DNA from: Acidovorax sp. NCPPB 3576
Lineage (GTDB): Bacteria > Pseudomonadota > Gammaproteobacteria > Burkholderiales > Burkholderiaceae_C
DNA: 64,000 nt
Reading direction: 5' to 3'
Assembly: GCF_028473605.1 (NCBI RefSeq)
Contig: NZ_CP097267.1
Span: forward strand, 1,604,501-1,668,500
Part shown: positions 43,304-51,940 of the stretch, piece after piece
How positions within the stretch are numbered: the stretch's first letter is position 1
Layout: every line of letters begins with the position of its first letter
Notes under the pieces: model-generated
The model's database searches: none
What the model was told of the DNA's origin: nothing
The model's input: only the letters and a program-made list of their open reading frames with translations
Translations under genes and position numbers: made by a program

Positions 43304-44278
43304 CTAGGGATCGAGGGGGATAGAGTCGTCCTGCGGCCCGGCCTCGCACCCCGGGCCCAGTGCCTGCCAGCCGCGCCGCACGACGATCTTGCGGCGGTCG
43401 TGGCACAACTCGATGCGTTCGGCGCCCGGCAGGCGCCCGTGCACGAAGGTTTCCAGCGACGTGGGCAGGCTCACCCGCATTTGCAGCGCATACAGGTCGT
43501 CCCTCGGGTGGTCGTCCACATGCACCAGCGGCGCGAAATGCGCGGCGAACAGCACGCCGTGCGATCCCAGGCCGATCGGCTCGGGCCGGAAGCCCTCCGA
43601 GCGCAGCCACGCCTGGGCGCGCTCGCGCGGCGATGGCTGGGTGCTGCCAGCGCGGTCCGCGCTGCCGGCCGGCGCCCAGGCGCTGGCCATCAGCTCCGCC
43701 ACCCACTGGTTGCAATTTTGGTAGCGCGTGCTGAACGGGTAGGCGTTGGCGCTGTAGTCGGCGGCCAGCAGCTCCAATGCCGTCCGTTGGTCGAGGGCGG
43801 TGCGCTCCAGCGCGTCGCTCTGCGGCGCGGGCAGCAGCACGATGGAAACATACCCCTGGGACGGGTCGTCCCGGCCCATCAGAAACCCCGGAATGCCCTG
43901 GTCGAACAGCCGGGGCCGCGACTCGTCGCAGGTGTAGTAAAGCTGGCGCACGGACCAGGGTTTGGCTGCGTCCGGCCGCAGGGCGAGGCCGGCGTGCGAA
44001 TAGCGCACCCCGAAGCGGCTCAGGTCCAGGCCCGAGCGCGAGATCAGCGCCACGCGCTGCCCCGATGCGTCCAGCACCTGCTTGACCACGGCGGCAAAGC
44101 GCAGCATGCGGTCCTGGTCCGTGGCGCTGATGGGCGCGGGGGCGTCGCACAGGCCCCAGGTGCCGGCGCGGGCCGGCGTGTCCACGCCGAGTGCCGCGAG
44201 GCCGATGGCGGCGATCCCGGTCCAGCGGGCCAGCGCCTGCCGGGGACGTGCGCCGGCAGGCAAGGCGGCGGGCGGCAT
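43304..44278 (-). CDS. DUF2145-family exported protein
   Basis: This gene encodes 324 residues starting MPPAALPAGARPRQALARW. A signal peptide (TGIAAIGLAALGVDTPARA, cut before GTWG) targets it to the periplasm. Visible family features are 'FGVRYSHAGLAL', 'VRQLYYTCDESRPRLFDQGIPGFLMG' and 'YPFSTRYQNCNQWVAELMA'. The conserved His and Cys could form an NlpC/P60-like or peptidase-type site, but that is inference. Its ATG overlaps the stop of the preceding gene by one base (TGATG), so translation is coupled. Last gene of a three-gene envelope unit. Confidence 0.85.
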   Translation of the reverse strand: MPPAALPAGARPRQALARWTGIAAIGLAALGVDTPARAGTWGLCDAPAPISATDQDRMLRFAAVVKQVLDASGQRVALISRSGLDLSRFGVRYSHAGLALRPDAAKPWSVRQLYYTCDESRPRLFDQGIPGFLMGRDDPSQGYVSIVLLPAPQSDALERTALDQRTALELLAADYSANAYPFSTRYQNCNQWVAELMASAWAPAGSADRAGSTQPSPRERAQAWLRSEGFRPEPIGLGSHGVLFAAHFAPLVHVDDHPRDDLYALQMRVSLPTSLETFVHGRLPGAERIELCHDRRKIVVRRGWQALGPGCEAGPQDDSIPLDP

Positions 44279-44739
44279 CACAGGGCGAGCGGCCGGGAAT
44301 CCATTTCCCCGTACCAGTCGTCGGTCAGCACCAGAAAGAAGGCTTCGCGGGTGTCGCCGCGCGCGAACTCGAAGCCATAGGGCCGCTGCCGCGCCTGCAC
44401 GAGGTCGCCGGCGGCGAGCGGCTGCGCGCCCTGCGCCTGGCGTGGCAGGTTCAGCACGAACTCGTGCGGGGCGCCCGCTTCGGTCGCGCGCAGCTTGAGG
44501 CCTGTCGCATCGGGCCGGCCAGGCACCTGCACCACTTCGATCACGCGGTATTCGCCCTCGGCCAGGTGCCGGTCGCGGCCCCCACCGCCGCTGGAGTGGC
44601 CGATCGAGTCGGACGCGCTGGAGGCTGCCGACCCCGCGCTGGACGCCATGGAAGTGAACAGTTCCGCATGGCCGGGCAGCGCGGCAACGGCCAGGAGCGA
44701 GGACACGCACGCGGCGCGAACGAGGGTGGGCAGGGTCAT
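44278..44739 (-). CDS. Exported hypothetical protein
   Basis: This gene encodes 153 residues. The signal peptide is MTLPTLVRAACVSSLLAVAALPGHA. A Ser/Ala/Gly linker (SMASSAGSAASSASDSIGHSSGGGG) follows, and then a compact domain (GEYRVIEVVQVPGRPDATGLKLRATE...EFVLNLPRQ...AGDLVQARQRPYGFEFARGDTREAFFLVLTDDW). It is placed between the lipoprotein and DUF2145 genes, all leftward, so the three probably act together in the cell envelope. No characterised family recognised. Confidence 0.8.
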   Translation of the reverse strand: MTLPTLVRAACVSSLLAVAALPGHAELFTSMASSAGSAASSASDSIGHSSGGGGRDRHLAEGEYRVIEVVQVPGRPDATGLKLRATEAGAPHEFVLNLPRQAQGAQPLAAGDLVQARQRPYGFEFARGDTREAFFLVLTDDWYGEMDSRPLAL

Positions 44740-44822
44740 GGCAATCCTTGGGGCCGTGGTGGAAATGGGGGCGCGTGCCGTGTGCTGGGGCCGGGGGCGG
44801 AGGGCGGGGCGGGTCATGGCAC

Positions 44823-45491
44823 TCACTGGAACTGTTCCACCAGTTCGTCCGCCCCCTTGGCGATGCCGGCCTGCGCCGCATCCAGGGTGCCGAAGGTGGC
44901 GCCGATGTTCAGCGCGTTCGGGTACTGCTTGGTCACGAAGGCGTCGAGCAATTGGTTCGACACCGCATCGAAAATCTCCACGGCGTAGCTGACCGATCCG
45001 GTGAACGTGCCTTCCTTGCCGCGAATGCCCTGCACCAGGTTGTAGGGCCCGCCGCCGATGTCGAAGCGCGTGAACGTGCTCAGGCCCCGGGTGGTGAGCT
45101 TGGCACCCGTGAGCGTCACGCGAAGGCGCAGTGTGCCGGGGGAGGGCTGGGTCACGATCTGAAAGCGCGATGCCAGCCGGGCCGTGAACTGCGAGCGCAT
45201 GTCGCTGGCCAGCTTGCGCCGGTGCGCCTCGGGCACGTCCTCGAACTGGTGGTCCGGCCCGGTGTAGATCACGATGGGGTCGAGGATCGCCTTGGAATAC
45301 TGGCCCCAGTCCCGGTGCGATGCCACGCGGTACGGAATGCGGCCGGTGTCGTCCTCCAGGTTGGGCCGCAACTGGGGCGCGGACTGCAGCCCCGAGTAGG
45401 CGACGGGTTGCGTGCTGGCGCAGCCGGCCAGGGCCGCGACGCACAGCAGGGCCAGGAGCGCCGCGGGGCGCGAAAAGGTTTTGGCATGCAT
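44823..45491 (-). CDS. DUF3313-like lipoprotein
   Basis: This gene encodes 222 residues. The signal sequence ends in a lipobox (LCVAALAGCAST), so it is a lipoprotein. The rest matches the DUF3313 style: AYSGLQSAPQLRPNLEDDTGRIPYRV..., DPIVIYTGPDHQFEDVPEAHRRKLASDMRSQF, RLRVTLTGAKLTTRG and GSVSYAVEIFDAVSNQLLDAFVTKQYP. It is the first gene of a leftward unit with the two exported proteins above and is divergent from a TetR gene, which probably controls it. Confidence 0.85.
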   Translation of the reverse strand: MHAKTFSRPAALLALLCVAALAGCASTQPVAYSGLQSAPQLRPNLEDDTGRIPYRVASHRDWGQYSKAILDPIVIYTGPDHQFEDVPEAHRRKLASDMRSQFTARLASRFQIVTQPSPGTLRLRVTLTGAKLTTRGLSTFTRFDIGGGPYNLVQGIRGKEGTFTGSVSYAVEIFDAVSNQLLDAFVTKQYPNALNIGATFGTLDAAQAGIAKGADELVEQFQ

Positions 45492-45558
45492 TGGAGGGTT
45501 CCCCGCAAAAGAGTGGATGAAAACGTCCCAGCCCCCGGGGTCGGTGCCCCGGAAACCA

Positions 45559-45572
45559 GTTCATAACTGAAC
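45559..45572. promoter_or_regulatory. Palindrome between lipoprotein operon and tetR
   Basis: GTTCA-TAAC-TGAAC is a perfect inverted repeat in the divergent promoter region. A further GTTCA half-site occurs at 45634-45638 near the tetR start. Likely operator of the TetR protein. Confidence 0.5.
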
Positions 45573-45654
45573 ATGTGTGTACGCTATAGTATGATTTCAC
45601 GCAGGGAGCCCTGTCAAGTAAAGAGTACAAGTTAGTTCACTTTTGGAGATGCGA

Positions 45655-46275
45655 ATGCGGGTCAGGACCCAGGCGCGGCGGGATGCCATCGTGGAAGCGG
45701 CGGCCAAATTGTTCGAAGAGGTGGGATACGAGGCGGCGTCGATGAACGAGCTGGCCAAGCGGCTCGGGGGCTCCAAGGCCACGCTCTACGGTTATTTCCC
45801 GTCGAAGGAGCCGCTCTTCGTCGCCGTGGTGCAGTCGCTGGCGACCTCCCATCTGGCCGATGCCACCTCCCACCTGCTCACGGCGCTGGAGACGCGCCCC
45901 CCGATGCGGCCCACCCTGACGCGGTTCGGGGACGAGGCGCTGCAGGTGATGCTGAACGACCGCCGCGCACTGTCGGTGTACCGCATGGTGCTGGCGGATG
46001 CGGGCCGCACCAACATCGGCGAGCTGTTCGACGGTGCCGGCCCGCGCCAGTGCATCGACGCGCTGGCCCGGTTCATGGGCGCCGCCATGGCGCGTGGCGA
46101 GGCGTGCGAGGGCGATCCCCAGATCATGGCGATGCAGTTCATGGCGCTGCTCACCGCAGAAACGGGCCCGCGCCTGTACCAGCAGGACCCACCGTCCGTT
46201 TCCGTCGCGGACATCCACGCGCGCGTGGTGCGGGCCGTGGACTTCTTCTTGAAAGGCGCGGCGCCCGGGCCCTAG
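45655..46275 (+). CDS. TetR-family transcriptional regulator
   Basis: This gene encodes 206 residues from ATG 45655, chosen because GGAG lies 6 nt upstream; ATG 45649 and TTG 45643 are in-frame alternatives. The N-terminal helix-turn-helix is clear (RRDAIVEAAAKLFEEVGYEAASMNELAKRLGGSKATLYGYFPSKEPLF). The C-terminal half is of the AefR/TetR_C type (RALSVYRMVLADAGRTNIGELFDGAGP). It is divergent from the lipoprotein/DUF2145 unit with a palindrome in between. Regulators of this type often repress envelope or efflux functions. Confidence 0.92.
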   Translation: MRVRTQARRDAIVEAAAKLFEEVGYEAASMNELAKRLGGSKATLYGYFPSKEPLFVAVVQSLATSHLADATSHLLTALETRPPMRPTLTRFGDEALQVMLNDRRALSVYRMVLADAGRTNIGELFDGAGPRQCIDALARFMGAAMARGEACEGDPQIMAMQFMALLTAETGPRLYQQDPPSVSVADIHARVVRAVDFFLKGAAPGP

Positions 46276-46422
46276 GCGTGCGGCACGGGGCATACGCCGC
46301 CCTACCGACGCCGCCTCGGCGCCTTGTCCTGCGCATTTGCCGGGGCTGCGGAGCGAGCCCGCCTGCCCGGCCGTCGTTCAATAGAGCCATCCCCAAAGTC
46401 CGCCCCTTCGCCTGGAACCCGA

Positions 46423-48120
46423 ATGTCCGCTTTGCCTTCTTCCCGCACCGAATCCCCCGTCGCCACGCCACTGTCCGCAGCGGGCGGCGACCCTTCTTCC
46501 CACATTGCATCGCGCCGCGCCGCGGCCGCCCTGGCGCCGGCGGCAGACGCCCACACACCCGCGGACCGCTACGAAGAACTCTTCATCGAGGTGCAGCGCC
46601 AGCGCATCTTCGAAGACTCCAAGACCTTCGTGGACTGCGCCCCGCGCCAGGCGCCCGAGGCCATCCTGGCCGCCTACCGGGCGCAATGCCAGGCGCCGGG
46701 CTTCGACCTGCACGCCTTCGTGCACCGGCATTTCAAGCCGCAGACCCGCGCCTGCGATGGCCCCACGGTCGAACCCGGGCTGACCATGGCGGCGCACATC
46801 GATGCGCTGTGGGACGAACTCACCCGCCACCCCGCCCACCACCCCTCGCGCGGCTCGCTGCTGGCGCTGCCGCATGCCTACGTGGTGCCGGGCGGCCGGT
46901 TCGTGGAGATGTATTACTGGGATTCTTACTTCACCATGCTGGGCCTGGTGCGCAGCGGCCGGCGGCACCTGCTGCACACGATGACGGACAACTTCGCTTA
47001 CCTCATCGACACCTACGGCCACGTGCCCAACGGCACCCGCACCTATTACCTGAGCCGCTCGCAGCCGCCCGTGTTCTCGTTGATGGCCGAGCTGTGCGAA
47101 TCGTGCGCGGGCCGTGGCGCCCTGCAGTACCTGCCGCAGATGCGGCGCGAATACGCTTTCTGGATGGAGGGCGCCGACACGCTCGCCCCGGGCGGCGCCC
47201 ACCGCCGCGTGGTGGCGCTGCCGGACGGCGCCGTGCTCAACCGTTACTGGGACGACCGCGACACGCCGCGCGAGGAATCCTGGCGCGAGGACGTGGAAAC
47301 CGCCGCCCACTGCCAGCGCCCCGCGAACGAGGTGTACCGCGACCTGCGCGCCGCCGCCGAGTCGGGCTGGGACTTCAGCGCGCGCTGGCTGGACGACGGC
47401 GCCTGCGGCACCTGCCGCACCCAGACGCTGTCCAGCATCGGCACCACGCGCATCCTGCCGGTGGACCTGAACGCGCTGCTGCACAAGGCCGAGACCACCA
47501 TCGCCCGCCTGAGCCGCACGGCAGGCGACACGGCCACGGCCGACGCGTTCGACCAGCAGGCCCGCCGGCGCGCCGAAGCCATGTCCCGCGTGCTGTGGAA
47601 CGCCGAGGCCGGCGCCTTCCTCGACTACGACTGGCGGGCCGGCACGCCGCGCCCCACGCTCAATGCCGCCACCGTGGTGCCGCTCTTCACCGGCACGGCC
47701 ACGCCCGAGCAGGCCCAGGCGCTGGCCGCCACCGTGCGCCGCCGACTGCTGGTGCGGGGCGGCCTGTCCACCTCGGAGACCGCCAGCGGCGAGCAGTGGG
47801 ACCGCCCCAACGGCTGGGCGCCGCTGCAATGGATGGCGGTGGAAGGCTTTGCCGCCTACGGCGCGGGGGACGAAAGCTGCCGGCAGTTGTCAGAGGACAT
47901 CCGCACGCGGTGGGTGAAGACCGTGCAGGACGTGTACGACCGCGAGGGCAAGCTGGTCGAGAAGTACTCGCTGTGCGAATCCAGTGACAGTGCCTCCACC
48001 GGTGGCGACGGCGGCGAATACCCGCTGCAGGACGGGTTCGGCTGGACCAACGGGGTGGTGCGGGGCTGGCTGCCCGATGCGGCCCGGCCGGAGACCGGCG
48101 GCAGGCCGCCTGAAAAATAG
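46423..48120 (+). CDS. treF: Alpha,alpha-trehalase (GH37), cytoplasmic form
   Basis: This gene encodes 565 residues from ATG 46423 (GGAA upstream). It hydrolyses trehalose to glucose. Both family signatures are present: PGGRFVEMYYWDSYF (about residue 158) and QWDRPNGWAPLQW (about residue 458). GYFW-type catalytic-region motifs are also present (NRYWDDRDTPREESWREDVE). There is no signal peptide. The Ser/Ala-rich N-terminal 60 residues are low complexity and probably disordered, as in TreF rather than periplasmic TreA. No other trehalose gene is nearby. Confidence 0.93.
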   Translation: MSALPSSRTESPVATPLSAAGGDPSSHIASRRAAAALAPAADAHTPADRYEELFIEVQRQRIFEDSKTFVDCAPRQAPEAILAAYRAQCQAPGFDLHAFVHRHFKPQTRACDGPTVEPGLTMAAHIDALWDELTRHPAHHPSRGSLLALPHAYVVPGGRFVEMYYWDSYFTMLGLVRSGRRHLLHTMTDNFAYLIDTYGHVPNGTRTYYLSRSQPPVFSLMAELCESCAGRGALQYLPQMRREYAFWMEGADTLAPGGAHRRVVALPDGAVLNRYWDDRDTPREESWREDVETAAHCQRPANEVYRDLRAAAESGWDFSARWLDDGACGTCRTQTLSSIGTTRILPVDLNALLHKAETTIARLSRTAGDTATADAFDQQARRRAEAMSRVLWNAEAGAFLDYDWRAGTPRPTLNAATVVPLFTGTATPEQAQALAATVRRRLLVRGGLSTSETASGEQWDRPNGWAPLQWMAVEGFAAYGAGDESCRQLSEDIRTRWVKTVQDVYDREGKLVEKYSLCESSDSASTGGDGGEYPLQDGFGWTNGVVRGWLPDAARPETGGRPPEK

Positions 48121-48200
48121 CCCCACGGAGGCCCGTGGCCCCGGCGCTGCCCGGCGCTGCCCGGTGCTTCATCCGGGCGTGCGCCAGGCCGATGGGCCGG

Positions 48201-49625
48201 CTACGAAGGAATGGCCCAGACCGAGGTGGTCTTCCGGTCGGCGGTGTTGGCCTGGGTGGTCACGATGCAGGCATTGCCGTGGGTGCCGTCCGTGCCGAAG
48301 GACATCACCACCGTCGGATTGCTGGCGGGGTACGCCAGGATGTACATCAGCGGCACGTAGATGATGCTGTCCATGTCGATCCCGTTGTAATGGACCTCGT
48401 TGTCGTTGTTGACGGTGAGGGTGTCGGACTGACTGTTCGTCATGGGCGCGCCCTGGAAGGCGGACAGCGGAACCGGGTTGAACAGCGTCGAGCCGGTGAT
48501 GGCCTGGCCGTTGATCGTTCCGCTCAGCGACGCCAGCGATCCGTTGGCCGCGCTGTAGCCCCGCGTCAGCTGCAGCGTGATGCCCTGGTCCGGCATGCTC
48601 AGCGTGCCCCCTTTGAAGGACATGGTGAAGGGGTTGAAGTAATGCCCCTGCGAGGTCACGCCATCCAGCGACACGCTGATCATCACGAAATTCAGATCCC
48701 ACCCGGTGTCGGGCAGCACCGTGGCGTACTGGGACTGGATGGACACGAAGGCCGTTGGCTGCAGGGGCTGGGCCGCCGTGCCTTGAATGGTGTAGTAGCC
48801 GCTGAAATCGGCCAGCTGGCAACTGCTGAGGTCGTACAGTTCCAGCGCTGGCTTCTGGGCCTTGGGAATGGTGACCAGGGACCGGGACACCAGCGGGACT
48901 CCGGTGCCCGCGATCATGTTGTTGCAGGCGAAACCTTGCTCGGCCGCCGTGCCCATGATGAGGTTGACCTTGGCGCTGCCTTGCATGAAGGTGAAGAAGT
49001 ACATGTTCAGGTTGTACAGGTACGTCGTCACCGGGGCCAGGGTGCCGGTGTTGGTGCCTCCGTCGTACTGCAGCTGGTTGCCTGCCCCGATTTGCGCCAC
49101 CTTGCTGCCACTGTCCTCATCGAAGTAGTCCCCTGCGAACAGAGAGGCCGGAATGGGGTTGTTGTAGGTGCCGCCTACCACCGGCACCGCCGCTTGCCCG
49201 GGCAGGGCGATGGTGCCTGAACAGGAGGCGACCGGGCCGAAGCCGCCCTGCGGCCGGGTGAATGTCAGCTGGATGGACAGCCCCCCCGTCTCCCAGGTCT
49301 GGCTGAGGGTGGTGCCGTCGAAGGTGCCGGTGAACGCATAGCGGGTGGCCGTCTTGCCGTCCAGCGAGATGATCAGCGTCAGGTCGAAAAACGGTGCGGC
49401 GGCCTGCGGGTGGACCACCATGTTGGTGTCCACGGCGAAAAAAGCCCCCACGGCATTGGCGAGCGGGTAGTAGCCGTTGAAGGGCATCAACGCCTGCGTG
49501 TCGGCATTGGCCGGAATCAGGATGCCGGGATTCTCGGCAATCCTGCCCAGGAGTTGCTGGTAGTAGGCCTCGGTGTCCTGGGTGGTGGCCGAGCGCCGAA
49601 CGGACGATTGAATGTCTTGGGTCAT
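48201..49625 (-). CDS. Hypothetical protein with internally duplicated beta-rich domain
   Basis: This gene encodes 474 residues; no strong ribosome site precedes the ATG at 49625. Two copies of one module are visible at about residues 49-235 and 274-455. Both begin F.GYYPL/FSGYYTI, contain 'DLTLIISLDGKTATRYAFTG' or 'NFVMISVSLDGVTSQGHYFN' and 'GTIALPGQ'/'GTINGQAI'. They share 'YNNPIPASLFAGDY'/'FNPVPLSAFQGAP', then 'NQLQYDGG'/'NEVHYNGI', and end 'KVNLIMGTAAEQGFACNN'/'TVVMSFGTDGTHGNACIVTT'. No signal peptide or membrane segment is seen. The family is not recognised. Confidence 0.82.
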   Translation of the reverse strand: MTQDIQSSVRRSATTQDTEAYYQQLLGRIAENPGILIPANADTQALMPFNGYYPLANAVGAFFAVDTNMVVHPQAAAPFFDLTLIISLDGKTATRYAFTGTFDGTTLSQTWETGGLSIQLTFTRPQGGFGPVASCSGTIALPGQAAVPVVGGTYNNPIPASLFAGDYFDEDSGSKVAQIGAGNQLQYDGGTNTGTLAPVTTYLYNLNMYFFTFMQGSAKVNLIMGTAAEQGFACNNMIAGTGVPLVSRSLVTIPKAQKPALELYDLSSCQLADFSGYYTIQGTAAQPLQPTAFVSIQSQYATVLPDTGWDLNFVMISVSLDGVTSQGHYFNPFTMSFKGGTLSMPDQGITLQLTRGYSAANGSLASLSGTINGQAITGSTLFNPVPLSAFQGAPMTNSQSDTLTVNNDNEVHYNGIDMDSIIYVPLMYILAYPASNPTVVMSFGTDGTHGNACIVTTQANTADRKTTSVWAIPS

Positions 49626-50133
49626 GATGGAACGATGAGAAATGCTGGAATGGCAGCGGCGGCCACGCGGATCGGGCCGACGCCGGATGGGGCGAACGGT
49701 GGCGGTCGCCGCTTATCCGGACCCATTCCATTCCCATCGTTGGTGGTTGAACGGCTTGCGCATCGGGAACCCCCTCTCTTTGGGTGGACGAACGAATTCT
49801 TCTGCTGGGCGACGCTCCCCCGCTGCAGCCGGGTGCGCCGAAGCCACGCGTCTTTTGCCTGTCTTGCAAAAGCCGTGCGGTGCCTATTTTTCGGAAGATC
49901 GTCGCCTCAGGTCAATCCGGGCACGCCAGCTTTCGCTCACAGGCTATCGGGGTTGGACTAAGCCGGGATGACAAGGCCGTGAAGCCTTCGTGCGGGCCGC
50001 GGCGCCCGCGGCCCCGCCGTTCAGGGCGCGGCCGCCGCACCCGCCATGGCGGCAGGCGCGGGGGTGCCTCGGGCAGCGCGGCGGTGCGCCGTGCGGCCAC
50101 CGCTGCGGCCTGGAACCATTCGCCGGCCCTGGT
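49626..50133. other. 508-bp gap between nrtD and the duplicated-domain gene
   Basis: No gene supported. It contains a 9-bp perfect hairpin, GGGCCGCGG-CGC-CCGCGGCCC (49994-50014), that could end the nrtABD transcript, and the unknown promoter of the 48201-49625 gene. Confidence 0.45.
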
Positions 50134-50940
50134 TCAGGCTGCCTTCTCCACATGCGCCTGGCGCGTGTACAGGAAATCGATCACCGCCTTGCGGCTGCGC
50201 AGGTAGCGCGGGTCTTCGGCCAGGGCCACGCGGTTGCGCGGGCGCGGGATGTCCACCGCCAGCACCTCGCCGATGGTGGCGGCCGGGCCGTTGGTCATCA
50301 TCACGATCTTGTCGGACAGCAGCACGGCCTCGTCCACGTCGTGGGTGACCATGACCACGGTGCTCTGCGTGCGCGCCACGATCTCCAGCAGCTCGTCCTG
50401 CAGCTTGGCGCGGGTGAGGGCGTCCAGCGCGCCGAAGGGCTCGTCCATCAGCAGCACCTGGGGCTCCATCGACAGCGCCCGGGCGATGCCCACGCGCTGC
50501 TTCATGCCGCCCGAGATCTCGCCGGGGCGCTTTTGCGCCGCGTGCGTGAGGCCCACCAGGGCCAGCGCGGCCTCGGTGCGGGCCTTGAGCTGGGCCTTCG
50601 GTTCCCGCTTGCCGAACACGCGCTCCACCGCCAGGTGCACGTTGCCTTCGCAGGTCAGCCAAGGCAGCAGGGAGTGGTTCTGGAACACCACCGCGCGCTC
50701 GGGGCCGGGGCCCTTGATCTCCTTGTTGGCGCACAGCAGCGCGCCGGCCGTGGGCACCGTGAGGCCGGCGATCAGGTTGAGCAAGGTGGACTTGCCGCAG
50801 CCCGAGTGCCCGATGAGGGCGACGAACTCGCCCTTGGCGATGGACAGGTCGATATCGCGCAGCGCCGGAAACAGCCCCTTGGCGGTCTTGAAGGTCTGGG
50901 CGACGCCTTGGACCTCGATGAATTTCGCGGGGTTGTTCAT
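50134..50940 (-). CDS. nrtD: Nitrate ABC transporter ATP-binding protein
   Basis: This gene encodes 268 residues. ATPase motifs are Walker A GHSGCGKST, the signature ISGGMKQRVGIARAL, Walker B VLLMDEPFGALDALTR and the His switch THDVDEA. It belongs to the NrtD/SsuB/TauB group that energises uptake of nitrate, sulfonates or taurine; assignment to nitrate rests on the NrtA and NrtB partners. There is no fused C-terminal substrate-binding domain as in cyanobacterial NrtC. The start overlaps the nrtB stop by four bases. Confidence 0.93.
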   Translation of the reverse strand: MNNPAKFIEVQGVAQTFKTAKGLFPALRDIDLSIAKGEFVALIGHSGCGKSTLLNLIAGLTVPTAGALLCANKEIKGPGPERAVVFQNHSLLPWLTCEGNVHLAVERVFGKREPKAQLKARTEAALALVGLTHAAQKRPGEISGGMKQRVGIARALSMEPQVLLMDEPFGALDALTRAKLQDELLEIVARTQSTVVMVTHDVDEAVLLSDKIVMMTNGPAATIGEVLAVDIPRPRNRVALAEDPRYLRSRKAVIDFLYTRQAHVEKAA

Positions 50941-51884
50941 GCCTTCACCTCTTCGAACGTGAATGCCGTGGCCAGCTTGACCAGGGCGTATTCGAGCAGC
51001 AGCCCGACGATGCCGATCACGAAGATCGCGATGATGATGTTCTTGACGTTCAGGTTGTTCCACTCGTCCCACACCCAGAACCCGATGCCCACGCCGCCGG
51101 TCAGCATCTCGGCCGCCACGATCACGAGCCAGGCGGTGCCCACGGCCAGGCGCACGCCGGTCAGCATGTAGGGCAGCACGGCGGGAAACAGGATGGTGGT
51201 GGCGATCTTCCACTCGGAGAGGTTGAGCACGCGGGCCACGTTCATGTAGTCCTGCGGCACGCGCTGCACGCCCACCGCGGTGTTGATGATCATGGGCCAG
51301 ATCGAGCAGATGAAGATGGTCCAGATGGCGGCCGGGTTGGCGCCCTTGAACACCAGCAGGCCGATGGGCAGCCACGCCAGCGGCGACACGGGCCGCAGCA
51401 GGCTGATGAGCGGGTTGAACATGCGCGACAGGAAGTTGAACCGCCCGATCACGAAGCCCGCGGGAATGCCCACCAGCGCGGCCAGCCCGAAGCCGACCGC
51501 CACGCGCTCCAGCGAGGCGAGCACGTTCCAGCCCACGCCCTGGTCGTTGGGGCCGTTGCGGTAGAAGGGGTTGCTGAACACCTCCAGCGCCTGCTTCCAG
51601 GTCTCCAGCGGGCCGGGAATGCTCTGCCCGGTGGTGGAAGACACCACGGCCCACAGCCCGATCAGGAGGCCCAGGCCGCAGGCCGGCGGCAGCACGGCGA
51701 GCCAGAAGGCGCGCGAGGCGGCCGCCCAGTCGCGGGGCGCCCGCGGCGGGCTGGGCGGTGCGGACTGCAGGGGTTTTTGCCCCGATGCCGGCGTTTTGAT
51801 TGCCGGTGTTGCTATCGTTTGCATAGCATTCGGGGCCGCGGCGGGGGTGGGCTCCGGCGGGGCGTGGAAGACGGCGCTGACCAT
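50937..51884 (-). CDS. nrtB: Nitrate ABC transporter permease
   Basis: This gene encodes 315 residues with AGGAG upstream of ATG 51884. A Pro/Ala-rich cytoplasmic leader (about residues 1-50) precedes about six membrane helices. The permease loop is visible (AWLVIVAAEMLTGGVGIGFWVWDEWNNLN), and 'RPVSPLAWLPIGLLVFKGANPAAIWTIFICSIWPMIINTAVGV' is typical of NrtB. It forms the inner-membrane channel for NrtA-delivered nitrate. A GCTAT-N7-ATAGC repeat (51811-51827) lies inside the coding sequence for the leader. Confidence 0.95.
   Translation of the reverse strand: MVSAVFHAPPEPTPAAAPNAMQTIATPAIKTPASGQKPLQSAPPSPPRAPRDWAAASRAFWLAVLPPACGLGLLIGLWAVVSSTTGQSIPGPLETWKQALEVFSNPFYRNGPNDQGVGWNVLASLERVAVGFGLAALVGIPAGFVIGRFNFLSRMFNPLISLLRPVSPLAWLPIGLLVFKGANPAAIWTIFICSIWPMIINTAVGVQRVPQDYMNVARVLNLSEWKIATTILFPAVLPYMLTGVRLAVGTAWLVIVAAEMLTGGVGIGFWVWDEWNNLNVKNIIIAIFVIGIVGLLLEYALVKLATAFTFEEVKA
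51811..51827. repeat. GCTAT-N7-ATAGC palindrome inside nrtB
   Basis: GCTAT-CGTTTGC-ATAGC, within the codons for the non-conserved N-terminal leader of NrtB. It suggests insertion of a short mobile or repeat unit into dispensable coding sequence. Confidence 0.55.
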
Positions 51885-51940
51885 GGTGGGGTTCTCCTGG
51901 CGGGGGCTGGGGGCGTTTCAGGCGGTGGCCACGGGATCGA

